Assembly (NCBI GenBank): GCA_046074525.1
Contig: JBJTOK010000010.1
Location: 104,987-168,986, forward strand
DNA length: 64,000 nucleotides
DNA from: JAHEZL01 sp046074525
Lineage (GTDB): Bacteria; Bacteroidota; Bacteroidia; Flavobacteriales_C; GCA-002722245
Direction of reading: 5' to 3'
Within the stretch, counting starts at the first letter, position 1. Each line of letters begins with the position of its first letter. A program made the position numbers and the translations under genes. Under the pieces are notes generated by a model, which ran no database searches, was not told the origin of the DNA, and worked only from the letters and a program-made list of their open reading frames with translations. Of this stretch, positions 17,977 through 26,383 are shown piece by piece.

Positions 17977-17991
17977 GTGCTTTTTCTTACT

Positions 17992-18023
17992 TTTGGGAAT
18001 ATATAAGGAATCCCTTATGTTTG
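17992..18023 (+). promoter_or_regulatory. promoter TTTG-N20-TATGTTTG for yicC
   Basis: A -33 TTTG at 17992-17995, a 20-base spacer and an exact -7 TATGTTTG at 18016-18023. The element ends only 3 bases before the yicC ATG at 18027, so the transcript would be leaderless or begin inside the first codons. Confidence 0.65.
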
Positions 18024-18026
18024 TGC

Positions 18027-18893
18027 ATGGTAAAATCAATGACAGGTTTCGGGAAAAGCGAAGTGCAGTTCGGCGGAAAAGTCGCCACTGTGGAAATCAA
18101 GTCGCTCAACAGTAAACAAACCGATATCAGCGTGCGCATGCCGCACCAGTACAAATCCAAGGAAATTGACTTGCGCAACCTTATTACCCAAGCATTGAAT
18201 CGAGGTAAAATTGATTTTACACTCAACATCGAATCTTCAGAAAACAACAGCACCAAAATCAACAAGGAACTGGCATTGCAATACTTCCAGCAAATTAAGG
18301 AACTGGAACCGTCGGTTGGCGATAAAATGTCGGAAGAAGTATTGTCTATCATCCTCCGCATGCCCGATGTAATGGGCAGCACCAAAGAGGAAATCGATGA
18401 AAACGAATGGACCAACATCATCAAGGCAGTGAACGCCGCTTTAGCCAATCTCGATCAATTTCGCTGTTCGGAAGGAAAAGAACTGGAAAAAGACCTTTTC
18501 CTGCACATCAAAAACATTGAAGAACATTTGAAAAGTCTTGAGCCCCTGGATAAAATCCGTGTAGCTAAAGTGCGCGAAAAACAGGAAAAAGCCATTGCTG
18601 ACCTGAAAGACGCCAACATTGATAAAAACCGTTTTGAGCAGGAGTTGATTTACTACTTTGAAAAAATCGACATCAGCGAAGAAAAAGTACGCCTCAGCAC
18701 GCACCTCAACTATTTCATTCAAACCGCGAAAGAAGAAAATCCGGGAAAAAAACTTGGCTTCATTGCTCAGGAAATCGGCCGTGAAATAAATACCATAGGC
18801 TCTAAAGCCAACGATGCCGACATCCAGAAAGCAGTGGTGCAAATGAAAGACGAACTCGAAAAAATTAAAGAACAAAGCTTAAATGTCCTCTAA
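18027..18893 (+). CDS. yicC: YicC-family endoribonuclease
   Basis: About 288 residues starting MVKSMTGFGKSEV, the invariant N-terminus of YicC. The C-terminal third (ELIYYFEKIDISEEKVRLSTHLNYF ... KLGFIAQEIGREINTIGSKANDADI) is the DUF1732 segment. In E. coli YicC is a hexameric endoribonuclease involved in small-RNA turnover. The frame extends back to TTG 18021, but ATG 18027 gives the conserved N-terminus. It overlaps gmk by 11 bases, so the two are coupled. A promoter lies directly upstream and implies a leaderless mRNA. Confidence 0.93.
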   Translation: MVKSMTGFGKSEVQFGGKVATVEIKSLNSKQTDISVRMPHQYKSKEIDLRNLITQALNRGKIDFTLNIESSENNSTKINKELALQYFQQIKELEPSVGDKMSEEVLSIILRMPDVMGSTKEEIDENEWTNIIKAVNAALANLDQFRCSEGKELEKDLFLHIKNIEEHLKSLEPLDKIRVAKVREKQEKAIADLKDANIDKNRFEQELIYYFEKIDISEEKVRLSTHLNYFIQTAKEENPGKKLGFIAQEIGREINTIGSKANDADIQKAVVQMKDELEKIKEQSLNVL

Positions 18894-19467
18894 TCTCTAT
18901 AAAGGCAAACTGATTATTTTTTCGGCTCCGTCGGGCGCAGGAAAAACAACCATCGTGCGCCACCTACTCACGAAGGATTTCGGACTGGAATTCTCTATAT
19001 CGGCCTGTACTCGCCAACGACGAGAAGGAGAAGTACATGGCAGGGACTATTACTACATGACCATTCCCGAATTCAAAAGCAATATTGAACTCGAGGAATT
19101 TGTAGAATGGGAAGAAGTGTATAAAGACAATTTTTACGGCACACTGAAATCGGAAATCAACCGCATCTGGAAAAAAGGACACCATGTTATTTTTGATGTG
19201 GATGTGGATGGCGGACTCAATCTCAAAAAAGCTTTTGGCGACCGCGCGCTCTCTATTTTTGTAATGCCTCCGTCTATCGAATCTCTGCGCGAACGACTCG
19301 AGCAACGCGACACCGAAACACACGAAAGCATCGCCCGCCGTATTGGCAAGGCGCCTCTTGAACTGGAAAAATCATCTCTATTTGATCTCATCATAGTAAA
19401 CTCCGACCTGGAAATGGCTTGTGCAAAGGCTGAGCAGGTGGTGGAAGAATTTCTGGAAGGGAAGTAA
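18883..19467 (+). CDS. gmk: guanylate kinase
   Basis: A 194-residue cytoplasmic kinase that converts GMP to GDP. P-loop SAPSGAGKTT at residues 14-23, then the GMP-binding SISACTRQRREGEVHGRDYYY and DVDVDGGLNLK. Full length. It overlaps yicC by 11 bases and is 5 bases from nadD, so yicC-gmk-nadD form one operon, a common flavobacterial order. Confidence 0.96.
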   Translation: MSSNLYKGKLIIFSAPSGAGKTTIVRHLLTKDFGLEFSISACTRQRREGEVHGRDYYYMTIPEFKSNIELEEFVEWEEVYKDNFYGTLKSEINRIWKKGHHVIFDVDVDGGLNLKKAFGDRALSIFVMPPSIESLRERLEQRDTETHESIARRIGKAPLELEKSSLFDLIIVNSDLEMACAKAEQVVEEFLEGK

Positions 19468-19472
19468 AACCA

Positions 19473-20048
19473 ATGAAAAAAATCGGACTCTTCTTCGGTT
19501 CCTTCAATCCTATTCATAATGGTCACATGATACTGGCCAACTACATGCTGGAATTCACCAATGCAGAAGAAATCTGGTTTGTTATTTCACCGCAAAATCC
19601 GCTTAAAGAAAAAGCTTCTCTCCTCTCCGAAAACGACCGCTATCAGCTGGTTTTGGAGGCTATTGAAAACGAACCCCGCTTCAGGGCTTCCACTATTGAA
19701 TTCAAATTCGCGCAACCATCCTATACGATCAACACACTCGTCCACCTTCAGGAAAAATATCCTGCTTATGATTTTTCTCTCATCATTGGAGAAGACAATC
19801 TTGGCACTTTCCATAAATGGAAAAACCACGAACGCATTTTAGAATTGTGTGATTTGCTGGTTTACCCTCGTCCACACTGCGAAAAAACCGCTTTTCATAC
19901 CTATGAAAAAGTAAAACTGGTAGACGCCCCGCAAGTAGATATTTCTTCCAGCTTCATTCGCAAAGCGATTAAAGACGGAAAAAACGTGCAGTACTTCGTT
20001 CCGGAAAGAGTGTGGAAATACATGATGGAATGGGGTTTTTATAAATAA
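19473..20048 (+). CDS. nadD: nicotinate-nucleotide adenylyltransferase
   Basis: A 191-residue nucleotidyltransferase that makes deamido-NAD from nicotinate mononucleotide and ATP. GLFFGSFNPIHNGHMILANY at the N-terminus carries the (H/T)xGH motif, FSLIIGEDNLGTFHKWKN is the substrate loop, and VDISSSFIRKAIKDGKNVQYFVP is the C-terminal ISSTxIR motif. Full length. It works between NadB and NadK, both encoded in this window. Confidence 0.95.
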   Translation: MKKIGLFFGSFNPIHNGHMILANYMLEFTNAEEIWFVISPQNPLKEKASLLSENDRYQLVLEAIENEPRFRASTIEFKFAQPSYTINTLVHLQEKYPAYDFSLIIGEDNLGTFHKWKNHERILELCDLLVYPRPHCEKTAFHTYEKVKLVDAPQVDISSSFIRKAIKDGKNVQYFVPERVWKYMMEWGFYK

Positions 20049-20054
20049 CAGATT

Positions 20055-20597
20055 ATGATGATTGAATTCGCGCTAACGGAAAATGACTATTTGCACTATC
20101 AGCTATACACAGCATCATTGTCAAAGAGAATAATTGCAAAAAGAAAAAAAAGTAAATTTATTGTTCCACTTATATATCTGCTTCTCGGGGTTTTTCCCTT
20201 AATCAATTCAGACTTCATCTTTGCTTCTGGCTTTTTCTTTTTTGCTGTACTTTGGTTTTTTATTTACCCTCTATGGGAAAGCCGCTATTACTACAAACAT
20301 TATCAAAATTTCATCAAGGAAAATTACAGTAATCAAACTGAACAAAAAGCAACTCTGGAATTCAATGGCACTACTTTGCTTTCCAAAGGCAATCTGGGTG
20401 AATCAAAAATAAACTTAACGAAAATATTGGATATCGTGGAGTTACGGGATTTGTTCATCCTTCGACTGGATACCGCCAGAGGAATTATTATTCCAAAATC
20501 AGCAACCAATACTGAACAAATGAGATCGCAACTGAAAGAAATCTCTAAGCAGCTTAATAAAAATTATAAAGACGAAACGCAGTGGGAGTGGAAATAA
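20055..20597 (+). CDS. YcxB-like membrane protein
   Basis: A 180-residue protein with two adjacent membrane segments (about residues 36-70: KFIVPLIYLLLGVFPLINS and FIFASGFFFFAVLWFFIYPL) followed by a soluble domain (about 95-165) containing NGTTLLSKGNLGESKINLTKILDIVELRDLFILRL, which resembles the YcxB-like/bacterial PH-like fold. The codons are AT-rich compared with nadD. It follows nadD by 6 bases and is followed by a dispersed repeat. Function unknown; no catalytic motif. Similar layouts occur at 22006-22971 and 63342-63848. Confidence 0.6.
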   Translation: MMIEFALTENDYLHYQLYTASLSKRIIAKRKKSKFIVPLIYLLLGVFPLINSDFIFASGFFFFAVLWFFIYPLWESRYYYKHYQNFIKENYSNQTEQKATLEFNGTTLLSKGNLGESKINLTKILDIVELRDLFILRLDTARGIIIPKSATNTEQMRSQLKEISKQLNKNYKDETQWEWK

Positions 20598-20634
20598 TCA
20601 TACCACACTCCGTTAAATTGAAAATATAGCTGAG

Positions 20635-20883
20635 AATGGGATTGCTTCAATTTTTGGGTACAAAAATTTTCGCAATGACGAACAAGAATCAGTGTGAGAG
20701 TGGGTTTTGAGAATGGGCCGGCAACTTCGTGCGAAGGCCCGAGCCAAGATGCGGGCCAGCGCTGGAGGTGAGGCAAAAAGCGCGGCCAAGGAACGAAGGC
20801 AACGCGTTTTTGCCGAGGCGCGTGGAAGCATATCTTGGCTATTGATTTTTTGTTACTTTTTCATCAAGGAAAAAGTAAAGAAA
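20635..20883. repeat. dispersed repeat, copy B, with GC-rich insert
   Basis: Between the YcxB-like gene and prfB lies a composite element: GGGATTGCTTCAATTTTTGG ... TTTTCGCAATGACGAAC (20639-20684), then a strikingly GC-rich block (about 20710-20835) with hairpins such as CTTCGTGCGAAG flanked by GGGCC/GGCCC, and finally TTTTTCATCAAGGAAAAAG (20860-20880). The first and last parts match copy A at 14660-14762. The GC-rich block has an open frame but no recognisable protein. It looks like a non-coding dispersed repeat of the genome. Confidence 0.6.
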
Positions 20884-21970
20884 TTACCCCCCATACTCCA
20901 TCAAATAAGCCTTTACAAAAGGCATCAGCTCCCCATCCATCACATCGCCCACATTACTCGTCTCCTGACCTGTACGAACATCTTTCACCATTTTATAAGG
21001 ATGCATCACATAAGAGCGGATTTGCGACCCCCACTCGATGCGTTTTTTATTGCCTTCAATAACCGCTTGTGATTCCATACGCTTGCGCATTTCTGCTTCA
21101 TACAATTGAGAGCGCAACATCTGAAGTGCCTTTTCCTTGTTTTGCAGCTGCGAACGGGATTCCTGGTTTTTGATGATGATACCCGATGGCTTGTGATGTA
21201 AGCGCACCGCTGTTTCCACCTTGTTCACGTTTTGTCCGCCGGCACCACCCGAACGAAAAGTATCCCATTCAATATCACCTGGATTGATTTGTATCTCCAC
21301 CGTATCATCAATCACCGGATAAACGTACACTGACGCAAAAGAGGTATGGCGTTTATTGGCTGCATCAAAAGGTGATAAACGCACCAGGCGGTGCACTCCA
21401 TTTTCTCCTTTTAGATAGCCATAGGCATAATCACCTTCAAATTCTATACTGCATGATTTTATACCGGCTTCTTCGCCGTCCTGCAATTCAAGTACGTTTA
21501 CCTTAAAACCACATTTATCGCCAAACATTTTGTACATGCGCATGAGCATACTTGCCCAATCCTGACTCTCGGTCCCTCCCGCTCCCGGATTAATTTCCAG
21601 GATGGCGCTGAGGTGATCTTCACTGCCCGACAACATATTCTTAAATTCCATCGCCTCAAGTTTATCGAGCGCTTTTTTGTACAATACTTCCACCTCTTCT
21701 TCAGAAGATTCGCCTGCAGCATGAAATTCCATGAGAACATTGAGATCGTCCACCATGACTTTCACTTCATTGTACCCTTCTACCCACGATTTTTTTTGCT
21801 TGATCTGGCGCAGCAGTGCTTCGGCAGCTTTTGGATTATCCCAAAAACCCGGCGCCTGCGTTTTTTCTTCTTCTTCCTGGATTTCTATGAGCTTCTTGTC
21901 GAGGTCAAAGATAGCCCCTTAACTCTCCGAGGCGCTTTAGGATGGCTTTATATTGTTCAGAAGTAACCAT
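20884..21970 (-). CDS. prfB: peptide chain release factor 2 (programmed +1 frameshift)
   Basis: Translation starts at the ATG at 21970 (MVTSEQYKAILKRLGELRGYL), reaches an in-frame UGA at codon 22 and, after a +1 shift, continues as DLDKKLIEIQEEEEK into the main frame, giving about 361 residues. The GGQ motif RSGGAGGQNVNKVET that triggers peptidyl-tRNA hydrolysis and NPGAGGTESQDWASMLMRMY are intact. RF2 reads UGA and UAA, and its own UGA lets it autoregulate. An uncorrected call would start at 21765 and lose 68 residues. It is transcribed divergently from the membrane protein at 22006. Confidence 0.95.
21904..21921 (-). promoter_or_regulatory. prfB programmed frameshift site
   Basis: On the - strand the sequence reads AAGGGGCTATCTTTGAC: an internal Shine-Dalgarno-like AGGGG, a short spacer, then CTT TGA C. 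This is the classical RF2 site: ribosomes pausing at the UGA slip +1 from CUU to UUU and read GAC next. Confidence 0.93.
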
Positions 21971-21985
21971 AATGTCGTACTTTTG
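21953..21985 (+). promoter_or_regulatory. promoter TTG-N22-TACTTTTG
   Basis: A TTG at 21953-21955 and an exact TAnnTTTG (TACTTTTG) at 21978-21985, separated by 22 bases. Predicted transcription start near 21990, which leaves a leader of about 15 bases before the GTG at 22006 and supports that start. The -33 lies inside the first codons of prfB on the other strand. Confidence 0.55.
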
Positions 21986-22005
21986 CTGTAAAATTAATAT
22001 TATCC

Positions 22006-22971
22006 GTGGAAAGAACAGCATTCGATAAAATAATTACCCTTCAATCTGGATTGTATTGCCACTTCTACAAGGACCTGGTGGTGATCAACGACAGAATGAT
22101 GATAGAAGAAAGGGATCTTGGAATGGATCTCGAAAAAACTACCGACAATAAAAAATTGCGTTATGGCTTGAATATATTGCTCACCATGAGTATTCTCACC
22201 ATGATCATCATCACAGGTTTCTATCCTTTAGCACTGTTGGTCTTCATTACGATATGGGATTTAAAAAATATTAAGCGTCAGACCTTGCCCTTATTGGTGA
22301 GCGATTGTTTTCCGGTGAAAAATATAACCAGCGCAAAATTCATCAGCGGAAAACTGGGCTTTAACCATATTGATCTTGTCATCACCAATGACAACGGGAA
22401 AAAGATGATGAAGATCTTAAAACTATACGACAGCAAGGAAGAAACAATGAAGGCCATTGGTATTTTCAAAGAAATGGGACTTTTCAAAGATAACACGCTT
22501 GACTTCGACAATACTATTCTGCAAAACCAGGAGTCTTTTAAGATCAATGATACCGAGAGTCTGTATCTTCTGGAAAAAGAAGTTGTGATGAGCAAAAAAA
22601 ACATCTATCCCGAAAGAGCTGAATATGTTGGGGCCAACAATGTTGTTTTTATTTTTACGCTGATAGTTCTTGCTGGTGCTGTGGCCATCAAAAGCTACCA
22701 GATACTGGTGAAAGAAAAATTTGTTCTGGCCGACTACATTGTTTTAGCCTTGCTCCTACTCATCTTTCAATTGCCTTTCAAGTATTTCAATAAGTCCACC
22801 GCTGATATTATCGACCGTAATTTAATAGTGAAAATCTATGTCACGGAGAAAAAAGGAAAAGCTACTTTGACTATTGAATTCAAAAGCGAATGGTATTTCC
22901 CTCTGAAAAGAAAGATTGATTTTGAAGATGCAGCAGAAGCGAGGAAGGCGCTGGAAGCGCTGAAAAGCTAA
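22006..22971 (+). CDS. unknown membrane protein with two TM pairs
   Basis: A 321-residue protein with no family I can name. It appears to be two similar halves: each has a soluble beta-rich stretch and a pair of membrane helices (about residues 52-80, YGLNILLTMSILTMIIITGFY region, and about 213-255, VFIFTLIVLAGAVAIKSYQI region). The C-terminal soluble part (LIVKIYVTEKKGKATLTIEFKSEW) resembles PH-like membrane-associated domains. The GTG start is supported by the promoter at 21953-21985. A strong terminator follows. Function unknown. Confidence 0.6.
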   Translation: MERTAFDKIITLQSGLYCHFYKDLVVINDRMMIEERDLGMDLEKTTDNKKLRYGLNILLTMSILTMIIITGFYPLALLVFITIWDLKNIKRQTLPLLVSDCFPVKNITSAKFISGKLGFNHIDLVITNDNGKKMMKILKLYDSKEETMKAIGIFKEMGLFKDNTLDFDNTILQNQESFKINDTESLYLLEKEVVMSKKNIYPERAEYVGANNVVFIFTLIVLAGAVAIKSYQILVKEKFVLADYIVLALLLLIFQLPFKYFNKSTADIIDRNLIVKIYVTEKKGKATLTIEFKSEWYFPLKRKIDFEDAAEARKALEALKS

Positions 22972-22974
22972 AAC

Positions 22975-23006
22975 AAAAAAGGCTGTCTTCGCAGACAGCC
23001 TTTTTT
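22975..23006. terminator. bidirectional Rho-independent terminator
   Basis: Perfect 8-bp stem GGCTGTCT / AGACAGCC with loop TCGC, flanked by A6 and T6, between two convergent genes. It can terminate both the gene ending at 22971 and the lipoprotein gene ending at 23023. Confidence 0.9.
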
Positions 23007-23022
23007 GTTTTTAATCACATTA

Positions 23023-24153
23023 TTATTGCTTCATCATTGGTTGTTCTTCTTCCTTCTCCCACGGACCAGTGATATCTGTCCAGACGCCTTCCATGTCATC
23101 CTTGAAATCATCGCCGTATACAGCTTCAACATCATCATAAGTATTGTCTTTATAGTAGATGTATAATCGCACTGAATCAGGTGCCACTTCAAACAATTTT
23201 AGATCACCGATTTTCTTTCCATCATAATTCACAACAGCAGTGAATTTTGAGTTAACATCGGCTACAGAAGGGTCTTCACCCAAAGCTGCAATTTCAGAAA
23301 CTTTCACATTAGCATCCACCTGGAAATCCTCGAAACCAAAAGTACCTTTAACCAAAGTAACATCTTCATCGGCGATGTTAGCATAATCATCATGAGCAAG
23401 ATCCACCTGAGCATCTACACTGTATGCACAGGAACCGCTGTTCGACATATCGAATTCCACTTTAAAGGTAGTAGTACCCACGCGTGTTTCTTTCAACGTA
23501 ATGAGGTAAGGATCGATGTAAGCATTAGCTTCAATAGCTACAGGAATATAGCTGTCGCCTGCTTTAGCATAGTCGATGTTAACAAGATTCAACTCCAAAG
23601 TTTTTGAACCATTCAAAGCCAGTGTCACTGCACCGCTCTTCGGCATCATGGTAGTATCAACACCATCAATCAGCTGAATAGTTTCAAACTTAGTAGCAGT
23701 GAATTTAGCGTCGTTAGACACCTGACTCTTGCTGGAAGGGAAATTGACAATGATCTTGTCAGTTGGCGTATTGGCATACGTCCATTGCTTGGTAGTATTG
23801 CTGTATGAGTAAGTTCCCGCCGCAGAATCAAATTCAAAACCTTCTTCTTCGCTCATCACTCCTTCCGGCAGTACATTTGGAAGACTATCGAGCATTTGCT
23901 TTACGAAAGCTGTATCGAGTGCATCACCATTGGTAAGGTTGAAGAAATCAACCATGGCCTGAACGCCTTTACCATCGTGCAAGGCTTTAACGCAGGAAAT
24001 CATTGCATTTTGTGCCGCAGCGATACTCGCCTTATCCTGCGCAACCGTTGTTTCTACAACAACGTCGTCATCATCGTCATTTTCATCTTCCTTCTTACAG
24101 GAAGACAAGCAAACCAGTGCCATCGCACCAAAAGCAAAAAGCAGTTTTTTCAT
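23023..24153 (-). CDS. unknown acidic lipoprotein
   Basis: A 376-residue protein with a lipoprotein signal (MKKLLFAFGAMALVCLSSC, lipid Cys19), followed by an unusually acidic linker (KKEDENDDDDDVVVE) that in Bacteroidota often follows surface-exported lipoproteins. The mature part mixes a helical N-terminal third (MISCVKALHDGKGVQAMVDFF) and beta-rich repeats (VTLALNGSKTLELNLVNIDY, TRVGTTTFKVEFDMS). No family recognised. It is monocistronic: a bidirectional terminator follows, and TTG ... TACTTTTT upstream is a near-consensus promoter. Confidence 0.65.
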   Translation of the reverse strand: MKKLLFAFGAMALVCLSSCKKEDENDDDDDVVVETTVAQDKASIAAAQNAMISCVKALHDGKGVQAMVDFFNLTNGDALDTAFVKQMLDSLPNVLPEGVMSEEEGFEFDSAAGTYSYSNTTKQWTYANTPTDKIIVNFPSSKSQVSNDAKFTATKFETIQLIDGVDTTMMPKSGAVTLALNGSKTLELNLVNIDYAKAGDSYIPVAIEANAYIDPYLITLKETRVGTTTFKVEFDMSNSGSCAYSVDAQVDLAHDDYANIADEDVTLVKGTFGFEDFQVDANVKVSEIAALGEDPSVADVNSKFTAVVNYDGKKIGDLKLFEVAPDSVRLYIYYKDNTYDDVEAVYGDDFKDDMEGVWTDITGPWEKEEEQPMMKQ

Positions 24154-24216
24154 ATTCGATTTAATTTAGTTTATAAAAAGTAAAATTAAAACGTTAAGAA
24201 TTGCAAAAAGTTTCCT

Positions 24217-24687
24217 CTACTTTAAAAATAAATCGAGCTCCTTTATTACCGCATCCATTTCAAAGCCCTTGCCCATAAGGTATCGGCAAACTTTCACTTT
24301 TTGCTGATAGGGATTTTCACCCTTCAACTCCTTTAATTTTTTGGTCACCAGCTTTTCAATTGTTTCCTGATAAAGCTGCTCATTAATTTCATTTTTTGCC
24401 TTCGCAATGCAATAAGAAGAAATCTTACGCTGACGGAGTTCGTTCTCTATTTTAATCCAGCCCCACTCATTGTTTTTGAATTTTCCGCGGGCATAGGCAC
24501 AGGCAAAACGCTCTTCATTAAGGAAATTATTGCTGATAAGATCAGCCAACACAGCTTCAATAATTTCTTCCTCTAAGCCCAAACCCGACAAATTTTCGCG
24601 CACCTCCTCCTGACAACGCTCCTGGTAAGCACAGTATTTCTGGGCTTTCTGGAGGGCCTGGGTGAAAGTGTAAATCTTCTTTTCCAT
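24217..24687 (-). CDS. recX: regulatory protein RecX
   Basis: A 156-residue all-helical protein made of tandem three-helix repeats: FTQALQKAQKYCAYQERCQEEV, then IIEAVLADLISNNFLNEERFACAYARGKFKNNEWG, then VKVCRYLMGKGFEMDAVIKEL. The NEERFA ... RGK pattern is diagnostic for RecX, which binds RecA filaments and damps recombinase activity. Slightly short but complete. Its gene is separated from the RNase G gene upstream by a terminator, so it has its own promoter. Confidence 0.9.
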   Translation of the reverse strand: MEKKIYTFTQALQKAQKYCAYQERCQEEVRENLSGLGLEEEIIEAVLADLISNNFLNEERFACAYARGKFKNNEWGWIKIENELRQRKISSYCIAKAKNEINEQLYQETIEKLVTKKLKELKGENPYQQKVKVCRYLMGKGFEMDAVIKELDLFLK

Positions 24688-24703
24688 AGAGATAAAATTA
24701 GTA

Positions 24704-24737
24704 CAAAAAAGAGAAGCAAGCCTTTGGAGCTTGCTTC
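24704..24737 (-). terminator. Rho-independent terminator of the RNase G operon
   Basis: Perfect 9-bp stem GAAGCAAGC / GCTTGCTTC (24713-24737) with a 7-base loop, followed on the - strand by a short U-rich tract ending in T6 (24705-24710). It lies 22 bases after the RNase G stop and before recX. Confidence 0.9.
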
Positions 24738-24759
24738 AAAATATTCATGGCTTGAAATT

Positions 24760-26310
24760 CTAATTCAAATCGATTTCCACACCTTCCTTATCGAAATACC
24801 TCAGCTCGATCAAATCGTAGGAATCCAGAGGCTGCACCTCTACTTTCCCTCCATACTTGCTGGCCAGCTTGCGGCGGATAGGCCACCAGCCCTTAGTAAG
24901 GTAAGCAGATACAAATGGGTGAACAGTAATGATCACATGTTTTTTCTTGAGGTCCTTGAAAATATATTTCACGTCAGCTTCAATCTTATCCATCAAAACA
25001 ATGGAAGGTTGAACATGACCAGTGCCACGACAGGTTGGGCAATTTTCATCGGTCACTACGTCGGTAGCCGGACGAACACGCTGACGGGTAATTTCAATTA
25101 CCCCAAATTTGCTTGGTGGAAGAATGCTGTGCTTCGCACGATCCTCCTTCATGTTATCTCGCAAATGCTGGAAAAGCTGTTTACGGTGGTTAGGATTTTT
25201 CATATCAATGAAATCCACCACGATAATACCGCCCATATCTCTCAGGCGCAGCTGACGCGCTACTTCTTCTGCAGCTTCAAGGTTTACCGCAAGGGCATTT
25301 TCCTCCTGACTCATCTCCGTTTTTGAACGGTGACCGCTGTTGATATCAATAACGTGCATTGCCTCAGTATGCTCGATGATCAGGTAAATACCGCTTTTCA
25401 GCGTTACCGTTTTCCCGAAGGAAGTCTTGATCTGGCGGGCAATACCAAAATGCTCAAAAATATGAAGACGTTCTTTGTATAATTTCAGAAAACCAACCGA
25501 CTCTGGAGACTTGTCCATGAGGTATTCTTTTACCTCTTCAAACACATATTCATCATCTACCCAAATGCTGTTGAAAGAGCTGTTAAGCAAATCCCTCAAA
25601 ATAGACGAAGTACGGCTTAGTTCACCCAACAATCTGTCGTTAGGTTTTGCGCCTCTCAAGTTTTCGTGGACTTTCTTCCAGCGATCCAAAACGTCGTTAA
25701 GATCTCTTTCGAGATCGGCAGCAGGTTTTTCTACTGCATTGGTACGTATGATCACCCCAAAATTTTTGGGCTTTAAACTCTGGATAATTTGTTTTAGTCG
25801 CTCCCTTTCTTTGGAATCACGCACCTTTTGCGATACTGAAACACGATCAGAAAACGGCACTAAAACCAGATATCTTCCGGGAATGGAAATTTCGGATCCG
25901 ATACGCGGACCCTTAGTAGAGATAGGCTCTTTAGCCACCTGCACCATCACTTCCTGACCGGGTTTAACGACTTCAGAAATAGATCCTGATTTTTGAATAT
26001 CAGGTTCGTTCTTGAAGTACATTAAATTGCTTGTATTCTCCTTTCCTTCACGTACTTTCGCCAAATACTTATTGAGCGATTGTACCTGAGGACCTAAGTC
26101 GAAGTAATGCAAAAAAGCGTCTTTTTCATACCCAACGTCAACAAAGGCGGCATTTAAACCAGGAACTACTTTACGTACTTTCCCGAGATAGATGTCCCCC
26201 ACAGCAAACTTGGTGTCTTTCGACTCGCGATGAAGCTCGACTAACTTTTTGTCTTTTAGAATTGCGATTACTACTTCGGAAGGAGAAGAATTGATGATTA
26301 ATTCATTCAC
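24760..26310 (-). CDS. rng: ribonuclease G/E family endoribonuclease
   Basis: A 516-residue RNase G-type enzyme that cleaves single-stranded AU-rich RNA in rRNA maturation and mRNA decay. An S1 domain lies at about residues 37-125 (VGDIYLGKVRKVVPGLNAAFVDVGYEKDAFLH, with a family-typical insertion), the catalytic Asp motifs are MHVIDINSGH and MGGIIVVDFIDM, and the zinc link CPTCRGTGH is near residue 430. It lacks the long C-terminal scaffold of RNase E. Last gene of the HU - TPR - AURKAIP1 - rng operon, followed by a strong terminator. Confidence 0.93.
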   Translation of the reverse strand: MNELIINSSPSEVVIAILKDKKLVELHRESKDTKFAVGDIYLGKVRKVVPGLNAAFVDVGYEKDAFLHYFDLGPQVQSLNKYLAKVREGKENTSNLMYFKNEPDIQKSGSISEVVKPGQEVMVQVAKEPISTKGPRIGSEISIPGRYLVLVPFSDRVSVSQKVRDSKERERLKQIIQSLKPKNFGVIIRTNAVEKPAADLERDLNDVLDRWKKVHENLRGAKPNDRLLGELSRTSSILRDLLNSSFNSIWVDDEYVFEEVKEYLMDKSPESVGFLKLYKERLHIFEHFGIARQIKTSFGKTVTLKSGIYLIIEHTEAMHVIDINSGHRSKTEMSQEENALAVNLEAAEEVARQLRLRDMGGIIVVDFIDMKNPNHRKQLFQHLRDNMKEDRAKHSILPPSKFGVIEITRQRVRPATDVVTDENCPTCRGTGHVQPSIVLMDKIEADVKYIFKDLKKKHVIITVHPFVSAYLTKGWWPIRRKLASKYGGKVEVQPLDSYDLIELRYFDKEGVEIDLN

Positions 26311-26383
26311 AACTTCTTAATAGATTAGGGTATGGCCGGATGGGCCACACCTGGTTACACATTCAAAAACTTGAAAAAGAAAA

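Noticed and set aside
20613..20831. Open frames on both strands across the GC-rich block before prfB, with strongly basic products
   Set aside because: The composition is that of a repeat, no start context or protein family is visible, and the block lies inside the dispersed repeat.
20884..21765. prfB starting at 21765 without a frameshift
   Set aside because: The classical frameshift signal and 68 more residues of RF2 sequence lie directly upstream.
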